Part shown: one piece after another, positions 10,816 through 22,342 of the stretch
Layout of the letters: each line of letters begins with the position of its first letter
Position numbering within the stretch: the stretch's first letter is position 1
Assembly: GCA_010015805.1 (NCBI GenBank)
Contig: ML978136.1
Location: 496,001-560,000 of the forward strand
Length of the DNA: 64,000 nt
Origin: Rhizodiscina lignyota
Taxonomy: Eukaryota > Ascomycota > Dothideomycetes > Aulographales > Rhizodiscinaceae
Direction: 5' to 3'
Made by a program: the position numbers and the translations under genes
The notes under the pieces: generated by a model
The model's input: the letters and a program-made list of their open reading frames with translations, nothing else
Databases searched by the model: none
What the model was told of the DNA's origin: nothing

Positions 10816-12354
10816 GGGCTTGACGATCAGTTTGATTTGGATAGAAGAATGGAATTCCGAACTTGCTATAGACTTCCGATGACAGTGCAACTTGATGTGA
10901 AGAACGAAAACCGCAACAGGTATGTGCTTACAGTCATGATGCGCTTATGCAGAACGACGGACTATTGCATATATATATGAGCCTTCAGCCACTATACCTT
11001 CGCATGGACGAAGAGAATGCCATATAGAGAGACGAACTTCTACGTATGGTACGCTCTTTGACGAAGAGTGGAGTGCGAGGAGCAACGGTTTGAGGTAGGG
11101 AGCGAGGAGCAGGAGCGGAAGAACTGGAAGCTCCATGGCAAAGTATATCAGCCTGCAATAGCTACATGGAACGAGGGGAGACTTGACGATAAGCCTCGCG
11201 TCAAATACGATCTACCAACAAGAAGAGCGCTGTATTAGGGGGCAATTCGCTTACGTGTACACTACCTGGCATACGTAGTGTATCACCCATACAATACATC
11301 GGGCATCAGGAGGGGCTAAAGACCAGCCAAAGTCTTAAAACAACCTGACTAATATAGGGTTATATCTCCTTTTCTAGAGACTACAGTCTATAAACCGCGG
11401 AATTGAAAATACCAAGCAGCACTGCGTGGTATAGTTAATGGTATATATATGTACTGTGCGCCTAAGCTCGTTTACGGTGTGTCATGGTTATGCAAAGGGT
11501 GGCTTAATAGGTACGGAATTCGTTCGGCCCCTGGATGAAACTCTCCGAAGGAGAGATACTTAGATAGATTGCAAGCTTCCAGCAATGGTCATACAGCACG
11601 TGAAGACAGCAAACTCTAATCTAACGTGAAGGTGCAGTGATAGTCTTGCCCACTCGGAAGAATGCAGTCTCGGATACCTTCAGAGCTTCGCGCGAGAGTG
11701 TTGCGCGCCGTGAAGAACGAAGTCTCCCAGACCGTACATAATTCCAATGACGCTCCAACCTGTCTTAAAGAGCGGAACGGCCAGCCTTGCATAGGCGTAT
11801 AATCACCCATTCATTGAATGCTTCCGACAGCCGCGGGGGATCTTACGCAAGTTCAACTGGGTATCTCCGTCTCTATAAAGAAGGGAATGTGCTATCCGCC
11901 AGAAACTTGCATTCATGGTTTCGCTTGTTACGAAGGACGGAAATTGCACAGAGGAATGAGCCTCCAGTGACAGTCCGGCTTCCTTGGAAGAACGAAATTA
12001 TTTTCCCGGATAGGCATACAGCCATGATCCACTTCGGCGTAGAGAAAAGGCACATCTAATATATAGCCAAGTTTTCCTTACTATCTCAGGAAGATAGAGG
12101 ATGGATAAATAGAGAGCAAAACTGCGCCGATCACTGCAATACATTGCCATGGAAGCCACTTCATCTTTGGCAGCTCAGTTGATTTTGGCGGACGTATGCG
12201 TTCTTACGGGTCACGGCGTAGCTCACAATAGAAACTGACTTCCTGAGATATGTTCGCAGCGATATCGTCGGCGGTCTCCGACACAGCCAAAATTCAGTTT
12301 ATTCTTCCGCAGGACTTTGGCAAGCATAGCTTTACAAAAGCCAAGGAGATGGCC
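10816..12354. other. Intergenic stretch, 1.5 kb, no gene seen
   Basis: It lies between two 3' ends, those of the 9706 gene and of RIT1. Parts around 11330-11460 are AT-rich, and a small inverted repeat (TACACTAC at 11258-11265 with GTAGTGTA at 11275-11282) could form a hairpin. Open frames at 11616-11810 (minus) and 11787-12059 (plus) have no supporting features. Confidence 0.5.
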
Positions 12355-13997
12355 TCAACGGATATCGTTGGCCTGGGACGGATTTCCATTCATCAGAAAT
12401 GCGTTCACGGACTGCAGCGTTGCCCTTGATGGCTGAGCATTCGGACAGGAGGCTGCGATCCAGCTCAATCGATGCCGAATAACGTCTTTCGTAATGGGCA
12501 TGCTTTTCTCAATCCTTCCGGCCCGTAGAGACAAGTCGTTGTTCGACACTTCGGATACTGCTTGAAGACACAGCAGAGCGAGCGCAACGCCAAGGGACAG
12601 GTCTGTTCCTGTCTGACAGCAGACGAGAGTTCTCGGAGGAAGTGAATTCGGTTCCAGGCATGTGTGGAGTTTACTGAGCTCTTCTCGAAGATCTCGACTG
12701 CCGAGTTTGTGCCCGCGGCATTTGAGATACAGATACCGTTTCTGCATGCGATCTGCAACCTCGCAGTTAGGTGTGATACTGCAGTGAATAATGAGATCGA
12801 ATGCTTCGTATTTTAGGCGGTCATGGAGAACTTGATCGTGTGCGGTGTAAAGCCATGTCGTATTCCGAATCAGAGTAGGGGTCGCAGCGGTTACCGAGTG
12901 AGGACCACTCGAGCCATCCATGAGCTCTTGAATTAGAGCAGGTAATGAGTCTTCAGAAGCATTCAGTAGAATCGTTTGATTTTGCCAAAATACGTCCGCA
13001 GAGAGTCCCAGGGACCATCCTTCATTGTCGTCGCCAGCGCCTTGAATGTACCCATCAGCGGCAACATCACCCTCAGCTACCCGCCGAGATGACGTGCAGA
13101 GGATGATTGGCAGGAAATCCGTAAATTGTGGAGGTTCTACTGGGAGGGACGAGTCTTGCGTAACCCATAGGGGTCGCAGTGGCTTTTTGATCAACTTCCG
13201 AAGGCCTTCGACATCTAGCTTGATGCCTTGCAATTGGTCAGAGAAATGTGACAGAAGCGACTTGACCTGATCGTGCTCAGAGGATGAAACACAACGAGGT
13301 GGCGTATGGAGAGCATGAGCATCCCGCAGCTGAGGAAAGAGAATGCGATTCAAAACGGCGCACCATATTGGGACGGTCTTTGACAATGCATCCGGCATGA
13401 CTACCTGACTCGTTAGCTCGTTATTAAGACTCTTCTAGAGCGATTGTATTGCGACTAATTGTGTTCAAGATTTTAGACGACATCAGAAAATGCACAGTGT
13501 AGAAGGATGACGAGTTCGATGAAACTCATTTGCGGCGCACAGATTGTAGCTTTCCAGGAATTATGAGACAGCACATACCCTTCCCTCTGCGAGTGGAGTC
13601 AACAATAATGCAGCTAATTTCAAATATCAGCAAAATGAAATCATCCGTGAGTACTATATCGAGCTTACCCTCCAGCCTCTGCGATGACTTCTAGTAGCTG
13701 CAGATTCAGTCTCCGAAGGCTAAACGCCCATGTGCCTGCATGGCCATCTGTGCTCTTGAAGTACACACGCTCTCTCCTTCTCTCCGGCGGAATATACCAA
13801 CTGCCACATCGCTCATTTGCTATGAGGGGTAAACCGTACGCGCCTGCCACTTCTTGTACGAAGCTCGCGTCGGCTTGGATTGACCGCAAGCGATTTGGGA
13901 TGGACAAGGTTGAGCGCCGAAGAGATCTAAGTACTTGGCCAAGCGAGCTGGTGGGAAGGAGAACATCTTCCAGGCCATCGTAGTCTCGAAAGTCCAT
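12355..13997 (-). CDS. RIT1: Initiator tRNA 2'-O-ribosyl phosphate transferase RIT1
   Basis: RIT1 adds phosphoribosyl to A64 of initiator tRNA-Met, keeping it out of elongation. Exons 13997..13669, 13613..13579 (35 nt) and 13400..12355 give 469 aa. The N-terminal domain has the family run NRLRSIQAD, ANERCGSWYIP and FKSTDGHAG...FSLRRLNL (about residues 35-105). The small exon supplies CIIVDSTRRGK, leading into PDALSKTVPIWCAV. The C-terminal DUSP-like domain carries VCCQTGTDLS, a loop of the P-loop phosphatase type seen in RIT1. Introns are 55 and 178 nt; the latter is longer than most here, and its acceptor (TAG before TCATGCC) is inferred from the reading frame. It is divergent from the Zn2Cys6 gene. 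Confidence 0.95.
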
Positions 13998-14975
13998 GTG
14001 TAAAATCGTGTTTCTTGTTTCTCGTTCAAGTGAGGCGGCGGGTGTCCATAAATACCTTTACGTATCTGGCCCGTGCACAGCACGGATGTACCTAGTTTTT
14101 TCCCTCTTCTCTACGTTCTTTGCGATTCTTGTCAGGCTCCTGATGTCCATTTGCCCTCGCGACTAGATATGCATTGGACTTTACATACAGGATAATTTGT
14201 GTGCTCTATTCATGCTTCGTTCGTAATCTTCTTCAGCTGGGAGAGAGTTTTAAGTCGAGACTTCACCATCACTGGTGCCGGTCCTAGCGAGAACAACGTT
14301 TGTTTGCAATGGTCAGTAGACAGTTCATCACTGTGGGAGTACATAAACGTCCTTCTTGCATCTTCTCGGTTTCCATCAGCATTCCGTCTGGTGACACGAG
14401 AGGCGTACAAAAGCTGCGGCGAAGCTGCAACCGAAACAGGATAGAACCCCCGAGTGTCGACTCTGGGCGACAAGACCACCGGACTCAAATTGATCATGAA
14501 TGTTGGCCACTTCGCCGGTACACGAGGAAAGATAGATAGTGTTTTACGTTTGAGAGACGGTAATACCACACTATCTCGACAGAAAATACGTTTTTGCATT
14601 GGCTTCCAACATCAGCGAAATTCTACTGATAGAATGTAACAGATGGCTATTCTTAACGACCTGACCAACCAAAGGGACGCGGTCGAGGAAATATCGTAAT
14701 CTTCTGCCAGGGTGGCTTAAACCTTTCTAAGTCAGGCTACGCAATCAATGTTTTTATCTGCATCTTGTCTAGGCAGTATTCTCTCAGCATGTTCATTAAT
14801 CTCGTAATCATTCCCACCCTTTCGTTGAAATTGCCCGCTTGAGTGATCTAAGCGACCGATTCGGAAACGCCTAGGGCTGACTAATGAGACCGCAAATACA
14901 ATTAATGGCCGCTCGAGACTCTTCAGCTGAGTTCTTGGGTTGTGTAAATCAGCAGAAGAGTGAATTGTTGCACAC
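13998..14975. promoter_or_regulatory. Shared divergent upstream region of RIT1 and the Zn2Cys6 gene
   Basis: The 978 bp separate two outward-facing start codons. Open frames on both strands (for example 14210-14599 minus) lack protein character. No TATA box or repeat stood out. Confidence 0.5.
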
Positions 14976-16718
14976 ATGTCGCAGAATTCAAAGAAGACCA
15001 AGGGCTGCTGGACCTGCCGAAGTACTTCACCTCTTTGCTAATATTCGGCTTCACCGCTGACCATTTTCAGGCCGAAAGGTTCGATGCGATCTTACATTGC
15101 CCACGTGCTCAAACTGCCTTCGAGCCAGTCGAAATTGCCAATACGGTCTACGACTATCATGGCCTCGGGAGGGTGATAGACGACGAAGCATCGTGTCTCA
15201 GAAGAGTGCGATTCCACGTTCTCATGCTGGACGCGAGGACTTGGACCCGCATGTCTTCAATATCGGCTCTTCTGATATTGCACTGTATCTCAATCTAGCC
15301 TATCGCCAAAGCTGTAGCACGGTAGAAGATGGTTCAGACGGACAATGGCCGTCTTGGATTGATGCTCACGGCTATCCGGTTGATCGCATACCGCGAGGGC
15401 TTCACTGGATCTCGCCTGATCTGGGTAACGTTGACAGTGTCTTGTTGTCATATTGTACGTTCAGGGCCATTCGTTCCTCACACATTACTAATTCACCAGA
15501 TGAATCTGTCATTGCAACAATGTTCACTTCAGTAGACGACATCCAATTCCGTGGGCTACTCGTAGCGATGTCTTTCATCGACAACTCTCCGTCATCCTCC
15601 GGCGTCCTTCAATCCGTGTATGCTTTGTCCGCCTTACAACTGTACGGAAAAGGAAACGCGGCACAGTACAAGGATGCCGCTCTAGCAGCACTTGAGCTGT
15701 CAACAAGACAAGCCCTGACCACAAAAGACAGACTGCAGCATATCGCTGCGAATTTGCTGTTGTGCTCTTACGAGGTCTGTGCAACACCAAGAACTGATAG
15801 GGTATTGTTTTTGACAATCTTTAGATATGTACTTCGCCTGAGTCGCCTTGGGCAATGTACATGTGTCACGCCAAGATCCTTGCCGAGGAAGTGTTCTGTC
15901 TCGACCAGACATACGAGGGCGATTTCCTTGTCATACTCCAATGGATATTCCATCATGACGCATTTTCCAGGTTCTCCGTCCGTCACTACGACAGGAGAAC
16001 ACCGAAAATGATAGCATGTGCTTTCAACGATCAGATAAGACGTAGGGCGCTGTTTTCGGGCAACAATACTCAGGTAACCTTCCCGTAGCACTGATCACCA
16101 TCTTAAGCGGAGGCAGTGCCTGACTTGTCATAGGTCAGCAACGTGGTCGGGTGTTCAACGGAAGTCCTGAGCAGCATTGCAACGCTTTTCAACACTGTTG
16201 TGGATCACGATGACCCGCAATTTAATTCACTGGAACGAATAGAGATTTTAAATACCATTGAGCGAAGTCTTGCATATTGCTCGCAACATGTCGATGCGAG
16301 AAATTATGGAGACGCATCGATCCAACCAGATACGGCCGCAAAGGTAGCGGAGCTCTACCGCCTTGCTGGCTTGGTATATCTGTACCGTGCAGGAAGAGGG
16401 ATGCCAGCAAACGCTCCCAAAGTACGCAACGCCGTCGAATCTGGCCTGTCAATACTCGCTACTCTCAATAAGCTCGACCGCGCATTCCCATTTGTCATTC
16501 TGGGGTGTGAGGCAAGGACCGATGAGGAGCGCCTTGTCGTATTGGACCTTCTTCGACGAAACCAAGCTCAGAAGGAGCTGGGCACTTCCAGTCGGGCCCA
16601 CTGGTTTATCCAAACATCTTGGGCGCAGGACGACCTTCATACCGAGAAAGAGGTGAATTATATTAGAAAGCTTGACGCTATAATCAGCTTGGGCAACGCG
16701 CCGCCCTCTTTTTCCTAG
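14976..16718 (+). CDS. Zn2Cys6 fungal-specific transcription factor
   Basis: Nuclear DNA-binding regulator of the Gal4-type binuclear cluster class. Exons 14976..15021, 15071..15454, 15500..15774, 15825..16073 and 16134..16718 give 512 aa. The first intron interrupts the zinc cluster; joining it gives CWTCRSRKVRCD...CSNC...C with all six ligands (C11, C14, C21, C28, C31, C38). The remainder is the helical middle-homology type domain of the UGA3-like class (Fungal_trans_2), recognised by LLLCSYE, SPWAMYMCHAKIL and the C-terminal helices. The 45-nt intron 15455..15499 is inferred: unspliced, the frame stays open but inserts unconserved sequence. Target genes cannot be told; no metabolic cluster adjoins it. 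Confidence 0.92.
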
Positions 16719-17935
16719 GGTACGAGAGTCTCGACAAACTGGATTATTGAGGCGATGTGATTCGAGGTACGACTTGGAAGGTATGGGAATGCCTCCACGA
16801 CTCGGATAAAGGCCAAGTCCCTTGCGAACCATTCAAAATCGCTTGCCATGTGGAAACGAAACCAGTCACGCCTGAAATCATCTGATCTACGGTGTGTTAA
16901 CCTCAGCGCCGTAGCATGAGAGTTAACAATGCCTGAGGACCTCGAAAACGCCCTGCATGTGCAATCACTTCACGAGATACATAACTCTTCACGATGGAAA
17001 TTTAACTCTCCATACGGTCTGGTTTTATCATATATGATATCTGCGGTATATCGACAGCTGGTATCATGGGATAATTTAAGGACGAGGAACTGTTCTAATT
17101 TGGAGTAAACCTGGCGGGAGAAGAGTCGGCCCAACGGTCCATAGACAAAGAATGATGACATTCTACTCCATGCTCCGCATGGCCTCCATAATGGAGATTT
17201 CGGTCTTTCGGTAATTGTCCGTGCAATGGGCTTATTAAAGTCCGATCTGCTTTGTATATCGATTGGTTTCAATGACGGAGCGGAGCTTTTGCCACAGGCG
17301 CTATGCCTAACTCGTCCTCATACTTTCCTCATCGGTCTAAAGGTGACCTTTGAAAATACCACAAGGTTTTTCCAACCGATTACTCTGTGCTTATTCAAAA
17401 GTCAGACTTAAACTGATGAGGAAAGTATGGAGACGAGCTAGGAATAGCGTGCGTGGTAGTGGCTCCACAATCTTTTAAAAGCAGCACACAAAGAAAGCAC
17501 ACAATTTTCCATAAGGTATGGGCTCTGTTTTAGCCGAAGTTGGTCCGTTCGGGTGCTTACCTTGTAGCCTGGAGCTGGAGAGATCAAACTTTAGTTCGCG
17601 TCGATGCACAATCCCGTAGTTCAACTTTTGATCGGAAGCCCTGCGTGAACTGAGCAGCAACCCGCCTTGTTGGTCATTTCACAGTTTCGGGTACTATGGG
17701 CAAGCAAGCCAATTCTACTCTACGGAGCAAGTCTTCCTTATCTCCAGATCTGCGATGGATTCCTTCGCGAGCTTCTCTTGATCCGCCCACGCTCACAATT
17801 GGATTGCTTTACCAGCATCTCCTTCAATATGTATAAAGCCATCATCATCTCTTTTGCAATCTTGGTCTCTTACTACCTCAACCATTTCTCATCTCCCATC
17901 TCGCCTACATTCAATCGTAGACAAAGGCGAACACG
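16719..17935. other. Intergenic stretch containing a 153-bp hairpin element
   Basis: It runs from the 3' end of the Zn2Cys6 gene to the alpha/beta hydrolase start. The only structure is the inverted repeat at 17298-17450. A plus frame beginning at ATG 17829 encodes a signal-like hydrophobic stretch but is out of frame with the hydrolase and shows no further domain. Confidence 0.5.
17298..17450. repeat. 153-bp imperfect inverted repeat (hairpin, MITE-like)
   Basis: Arms 17298-17347 and 17401-17450 are reverse complements over 50 bp with ten mismatches (40 of 50 match), separated by a 53-bp loop. The best core is 10-bp CATACTTTCC-type identity continuing as CTCATC. No target-site duplication is obvious. 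It looks like a small nonautonomous element or an old fold-back, and has no coding capacity. Confidence 0.7.
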
Positions 17936-18907
17936 ATGCATACTGGCTACCACGCTCTCATCGGCTCCGCAGCCAAAATTCCTGTCAATTCCACTAAGCC
18001 AATTACTTGCTTTAGCCCGGTTGTCCTCCGCGTTCCAGATCGTGCTGTTGACCTCGAGCTACGTGTGACTGCCCCTTCAACCGGGGATGCCCTCCCGATC
18101 ATCCTTCTCTCTCACGGCCACGGGCGCAGCAACTCGCTTTCATCGTTGGAGGGATACGCGCCTCTGTGCGAGTTCTGGGCAGCGCATGGCTTTGCAGTGC
18201 TGCAGCCCACGCACCTCAGCTCGGCATTCCTGGGGCTTAAGGCACCCGAGGGCCAGGAGCTCTTCTGGCAGGACAGAGCGAAAGACATGGTGCGCATCCT
18301 CGACAACCTCGACGACATCGAGGCCGCTGTGCCAGGGCTAGGGGGCCGCCTCGACCGCACCCGGGTGGCAGTCGCAGGCCACTCAGCCGGCGCGTGGACA
18401 GCCAACATGCTCCTCGGTGCCGGCAACACAGACCCACGGGATGGGTCATCATGGCACGAGCCTGAGACTCGTATCAAGGCCGGTGTCGTCCTTGCTGGCA
18501 TCGGAAATGGAGGCGCAGATGTCTCGGATTTTGGGAGAGGACTCATCCCATTCTATAATGCAGACTTTAGCACAATGACGACTCCAGCGCTAATAGTGTA
18601 CGGCGATGAGGATGTTAGTCCACACTTGACTGTCCGCGGTGCCGACTGGCATGCCGACCCATATGCACTAGCTCCTGGACCGAAAGATCTGCTTATGCTC
18701 AAGGGCGCAAAGCACGGGCTCGGAGGCATCAGTGGGTGGGATGCGGGCGAGACGTTGGATGAGAGTCCGGAGCGGTTGGGAGTAGTGCAAAGAATGACAT
18801 GGGCGTATCTAAGGTCTCAACTGTATGATGGGGACAAGGCATGGGCAGAGGCATGTAAGACTTTCGAAGAGCTTGAAGGACAGGGAATGGTTGAGAGTAA
18901 AAGCTGA
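17936..18907 (+). CDS. Alpha/beta hydrolase, chlorophyllase/PAF-acetylhydrolase-like
   Basis: Single-exon, 323-aa serine hydrolase. The oxyanion region LLSHGHG follows strand 3 (about residues 56-63), the nucleophile elbow is GHSAG (Ser150), the acid is in YGDEDVS (D224 or D226) and the likely histidine is H260 in KGAKHGLGG. The start MHTGYHALIG matches a subfamily found in both bacteria and fungi, often labelled chlorophyllase without evidence. There is no signal peptide from this start. The lack of introns, unusual in this window, and the close match to bacterial layout make horizontal acquisition possible. Substrate unknown. Confidence 0.88.
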   Translation: MHTGYHALIGSAAKIPVNSTKPITCFSPVVLRVPDRAVDLELRVTAPSTGDALPIILLSHGHGRSNSLSSLEGYAPLCEFWAAHGFAVLQPTHLSSAFLGLKAPEGQELFWQDRAKDMVRILDNLDDIEAAVPGLGGRLDRTRVAVAGHSAGAWTANMLLGAGNTDPRDGSSWHEPETRIKAGVVLAGIGNGGADVSDFGRGLIPFYNADFSTMTTPALIVYGDEDVSPHLTVRGADWHADPYALAPGPKDLLMLKGAKHGLGGISGWDAGETLDESPERLGVVQRMTWAYLRSQLYDGDKAWAEACKTFEELEGQGMVESKS

Positions 18908-19533
18908 GCCAAGCTCCCGCATTATATTGTCAGCAAATGATGCACAGATAAGTAGTTCCTGCGCGAGTATTTGTGGTCTCGGAATCAACAGAGTTTGTTT
19001 GTCAATCTAGGTATCTTTGTGATATCTCAAATACCTCGAGGTATATAGACCTCCAGAGTAGCTAGCTCTCTCAGTCAAGCATGTTACTCTGATCTTCAGA
19101 ATTATATATAGTACAACACTCTTCGACTCCTTGGCGAGCAAAATAGTCTTGAATGTGAGCAGAGGTCTGTGAATGCCTTTGGTGTTTATCCCTCGCGATG
19201 ACGTCCGAGTCTCGAGCCGGGAAACCAACCACACCACCTTTCTTACTGCTCCAAAAACACCCGACTCAACACTAAACGTGATCTACTTCTCGACAATCGA
19301 TCAGCCAGTGACTCACCATTACTCTATTTCAGTATCCAGAACAGAACTTTCCGTTTCGTTGCCTTTCTAAGGTGAGTAGATGCTGCCATGTTTTGCAACT
19401 GCTACTGTTAGCTTTCGCACCTTTGAGTTTTTTGCAGCATTCTCACGCATTGAGCGATGATAACTTACACCTTCCTCCTGCCAGAAAAAGCCGAATCCTT
19501 CTAAGCCAGTCTTCCCAAGTCCGCACAACAGCA
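18908..19533. other. Intergenic stretch with a likely 5' UTR intron
   Basis: It holds the 3' UTR of the hydrolase and the leader of the next gene. A strong donor GTGAGT at 19372 and an acceptor CTGCCAG ending at 19484, preceded by TAAC, would form a 113-nt leader intron. The open frame through it has no ATG before 19534. Confidence 0.5.
19372..19484 (+). other. Putative 5' UTR intron
   Basis: The sequence AAG|GTGAGT at the 5' side and CCTCCTGCCAG at the 3' side, with a TAAC branch candidate 18 nt before the acceptor, lies 49 nt ahead of the start codon at 19534. Inferred from consensus only. Confidence 0.4.
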
Positions 19534-20928
19534 ATGGAATCCCCTACTCCGTCGGTTTCACAGGCGGTTGACGGCCTCTGCCAACTCGACCTCGAGGAAC
19601 AGCGAGACAGCACTGTCCCATTCCGCTTCCTCGATCTGCCATCAGAGCTCCGTAATGCCGTGTACCGAGTCGTCCTTCTGGAATTGCCCCGCCCGCAATT
19701 CAATCCCGAGTTCACGGCCCACTGCACTGAATGGTATCCATTCTGGGACCACCAAGACGACTCGAATGACGGGGAAATGAATCCGCATTGCGCATACCTC
19801 CACAGCTTCCCGTACGCCGTGTTTGCGGTCAACCGACAAGTGCGCGAGGAAGCTCTTGATATCATCAACTCCGCAAAGCATACCTGGATAATTTTGCGGA
19901 GCAACCTATCGGGTTATGCGTCTCGACTCTCTGCCAAAGGCTTCCCTATTGCCTTTACAGGACCTGTGAATGGTATCAAGCATCCACTGGTGACATTGGA
20001 GCTTGTACTTCCTGAGATCTCCCCTCGGTATCCATTCGATTCTTTCGCTGTTCCAGCGCATTGGATGTCGCAGCTGGTGCGCGCAATAAACGTGACCGAC
20101 GAAAAGCCTGGTGCAATACTCACTGTCACTTTCCATGAACTCCCGGGCGCGAAGTTTTCTCCGGCACCATTGCCGGATCTGGTAGCTACTTTCAGCAACC
20201 TTTATGAAATGCGCCAGGTGAAGGTCGCCGGTGTCGATAACATTTTAAAGACGAATAACCCATCGTGGAACGAAAGGTTCCCGCTCGGCATAGCTGGCTT
20301 CCTGTCCTGCGGAGAGAGGCTGCCCTCTCCAGGATATGTCCTCGAAATGCTCAACCGTGTCCGGCCTCATGGTAGAACGCTCTGCAACGAAGGATGCTGG
20401 TATCAGGCTCTCGAGGCCTACGTTGATGCTCTAGCTCTGATCCGCGACTATGGCACTCTTCATCCAGACCTGTTCTTCCGCGGATCTCGTGCAGTCCAAC
20501 GCGACGTAGCCGAGCAACTCGCCTTGTTCGCCTCCAATGCTGGACTTTGCATGTATAAGCTTGGCTTTCTTGACACGTCAATTGGATTCCACGAGCTAGC
20601 CATACGGGCCCTCCGCAACAAGAAGAACTGGAGGGCCAAGGTTTTCTTTCGCCGTGGCATCACGTACGCTGCGCTCGACCAGCACCGGCGCGTGGCTATT
20701 GATCTCTTGAACGCTCACCGCGATGGCGGCCAGGACGATGCAGTCGTGCGAGAGCTACAGTCCGTCAAGACGAAGCTTGCCGAGCTGTATCCGACCGCGA
20801 GGGATCCTCTGAAGGAGTGCAAATCGGAATACAGAGTGTTCTTGCTGTCTCAAGGCGTCAAGTGCAGCCCCGCAGATCCCCTTGGAATCAACCCCTCGTT
20901 CGAATATCCGTATGATTATGATTCATAG
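19534..20928 (+). CDS. F-box-like (LPxELRxxIY) protein with C-terminal TPR-like helices
   Basis: 464 aa, single coding exon. The start is the ATG at 19534 (MESPTPSVSQ); the longer open frame upstream begins without an ATG. FRFLDLPSELRNAVYRVVL at about residues 30-48 is the N-terminal F-box-like/2EXR-type motif common in Dothideomycetes, followed by VNRQVREEAL. From about 330 to 440 the sequence is repeat-like helical (WYQALEAYVDAL, NAGLCMYKLG, KVFFRRGITYAAL), resembling TPR units. F-box-like proteins may recruit substrates to SCF ubiquitin ligases, but for this family it is unproven. One of five related genes in the window. Confidence 0.85.
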   Translation: MESPTPSVSQAVDGLCQLDLEEQRDSTVPFRFLDLPSELRNAVYRVVLLELPRPQFNPEFTAHCTEWYPFWDHQDDSNDGEMNPHCAYLHSFPYAVFAVNRQVREEALDIINSAKHTWIILRSNLSGYASRLSAKGFPIAFTGPVNGIKHPLVTLELVLPEISPRYPFDSFAVPAHWMSQLVRAINVTDEKPGAILTVTFHELPGAKFSPAPLPDLVATFSNLYEMRQVKVAGVDNILKTNNPSWNERFPLGIAGFLSCGERLPSPGYVLEMLNRVRPHGRTLCNEGCWYQALEAYVDALALIRDYGTLHPDLFFRGSRAVQRDVAEQLALFASNAGLCMYKLGFLDTSIGFHELAIRALRNKKNWRAKVFFRRGITYAALDQHRRVAIDLLNAHRDGGQDDAVVRELQSVKTKLAELYPTARDPLKECKSEYRVFLLSQGVKCSPADPLGINPSFEYPYDYDS

Positions 20929-22342
20929 TAGGACTTTACTCCACGAGCTTTACTCTTGCGGCTCCCTGGAATAGTCAGCGAACCATTCATGGGTCAATGC
21001 AATCTGGTGGCGAAACGAGATATGTAGACGTACAGAGGAAATCAAAGCACGGTATTCAAAGGGGAATTGATTGAAATACGGAGAGGTTGTGGAAGGAAGG
21101 AGATGAATGAACTTCACGGGGTGACGGGGCCAGATACCACTTGGGAGTAGGATTAATAATCAATCAATCAAGTTTCCAGAGATATTCTCCTTCGCGTTGC
21201 AGAACCAAACTCGTTCTTATTGCGGCGGTTCGGTCGAGCCAGCTCAGCTATTTTGTCACCGTCGTGCTAGCTTGGCGCGGAGTCTCTATGACGCTGTTAG
21301 ACTCCACCACTCACACCGGCAAAATACGAAGAAGCTAGTTTCCGGCGAGCGAACGAGAAGTGCTGAAGGCGACGGTTATAGAGTGGCTCCGTAGACTGTG
21401 CTTTCGCGGGAAACTAGCTCCTTAGTACTTTTATAGAGCCTCTCCAACCCGCGAGACTTGAGATATTCGTACTGCTCGGGTCTCCTCCACAAGCGATTGC
21501 GCTACCTGTTCTGTGTGCGGGTCGAGGTGATCGGTCTAGATTGCTCCGCACTTCGTCGATGTCCTACATGCTGTACTCCGTCAATATACAAGTATTAAAA
21601 GGCCGTCATACGAGTGAGTGGGTAACTAACCTCGGCCAATCCCTTATAACCCAAACCAAGCAAATTCCCCGAAGGCGTTGCAAGATGTTTCAGCAGGTTA
21701 CGGAAGTTTGAAAAGAAAGAAGACAAGTGCCAGCCAGTAAAGGCCAGCAATACCGCTTTCACAAAGTAGCAGCAAAGGGCCTTTAGAAACAGGGAAGAGA
21801 AGGAGCGTATGGTTGGCTTTTCGCACTCATCATTTATCTATTAGTCTTACAACCTCACAACTGCGGCACTCATGTCCTCTTTCTATCCTTCACTCCTTTT
21901 CACCCGCAGGCCCTTTGCGCTGCCGCAGAGTATATGAGTAGGACGTCGGGCGATCCAGGCCCACAAAACATTCGACGCAAGCCAAACCGTGCTGGACGAA
22001 GTGAGGAAAAATGCCGCGGGCGACCGACCAACAGGAAGAGAAGATTAGAATCGAATCGCAAGAGTTTAGAAGAACAAAAAGCAAAACTGCTCAAACAAAA
22101 CGCCATTTCGTGCATCGTGCGCTTGAGAGGGAAAAACATCTGTGCGCCTTAGTTGTACATGCTGTGAAAGAGCCGCCGTTTCGCAGTACGACTTTGACAG
22201 TATCGGTATTGCATGCACTCGCCCCCAAAAATCCAAGTCTAACCCGCCGGCGGCCCGAGTTGATGCCTTGATCAGCAGCTGTTGTATTACTGCTTCAATA
22301 TCGCTCTACGTCTTCTGCGCTCTGAGGCCGTGCAAAGTAGAC
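20929..22342. other. Intergenic stretch with a 112-bp hairpin
   Basis: It lies between the 3' ends of the F-box-like/TPR gene and of KNR4. It contains the inverted repeat at 21321-21432 and a short ATCA repeat near 21155-21168. A plus-strand open frame from 22142 runs antisense into KNR4 and is not coding in look. No tRNA seen. Confidence 0.5.
21321..21432. repeat. 112-bp inverted repeat (hairpin)
   Basis: Left arm 21321-21348 and right arm 21404-21432 are reverse complements with three mismatches and one single-base gap; the core is AGCTAGTTTCC. The loop is 55 bp. No target-site duplication is visible and there is no coding capacity. It does not resemble the arms of the 17.3-kb hairpin. Confidence 0.65.

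Noticed and set aside
17829-18068. Hydrophobic N terminus that looked like a signal peptide for the alpha/beta hydrolase
   Set aside because: It is out of frame with the hydrolase and no intron joins them; the family start at 17936 is well conserved.
19372-19533. N-terminal extension of the F-box-like/TPR protein that looks like a signal peptide
   Set aside because: It begins at GTG that is part of a GTGAGT donor; no ATG exists in frame before 19534.
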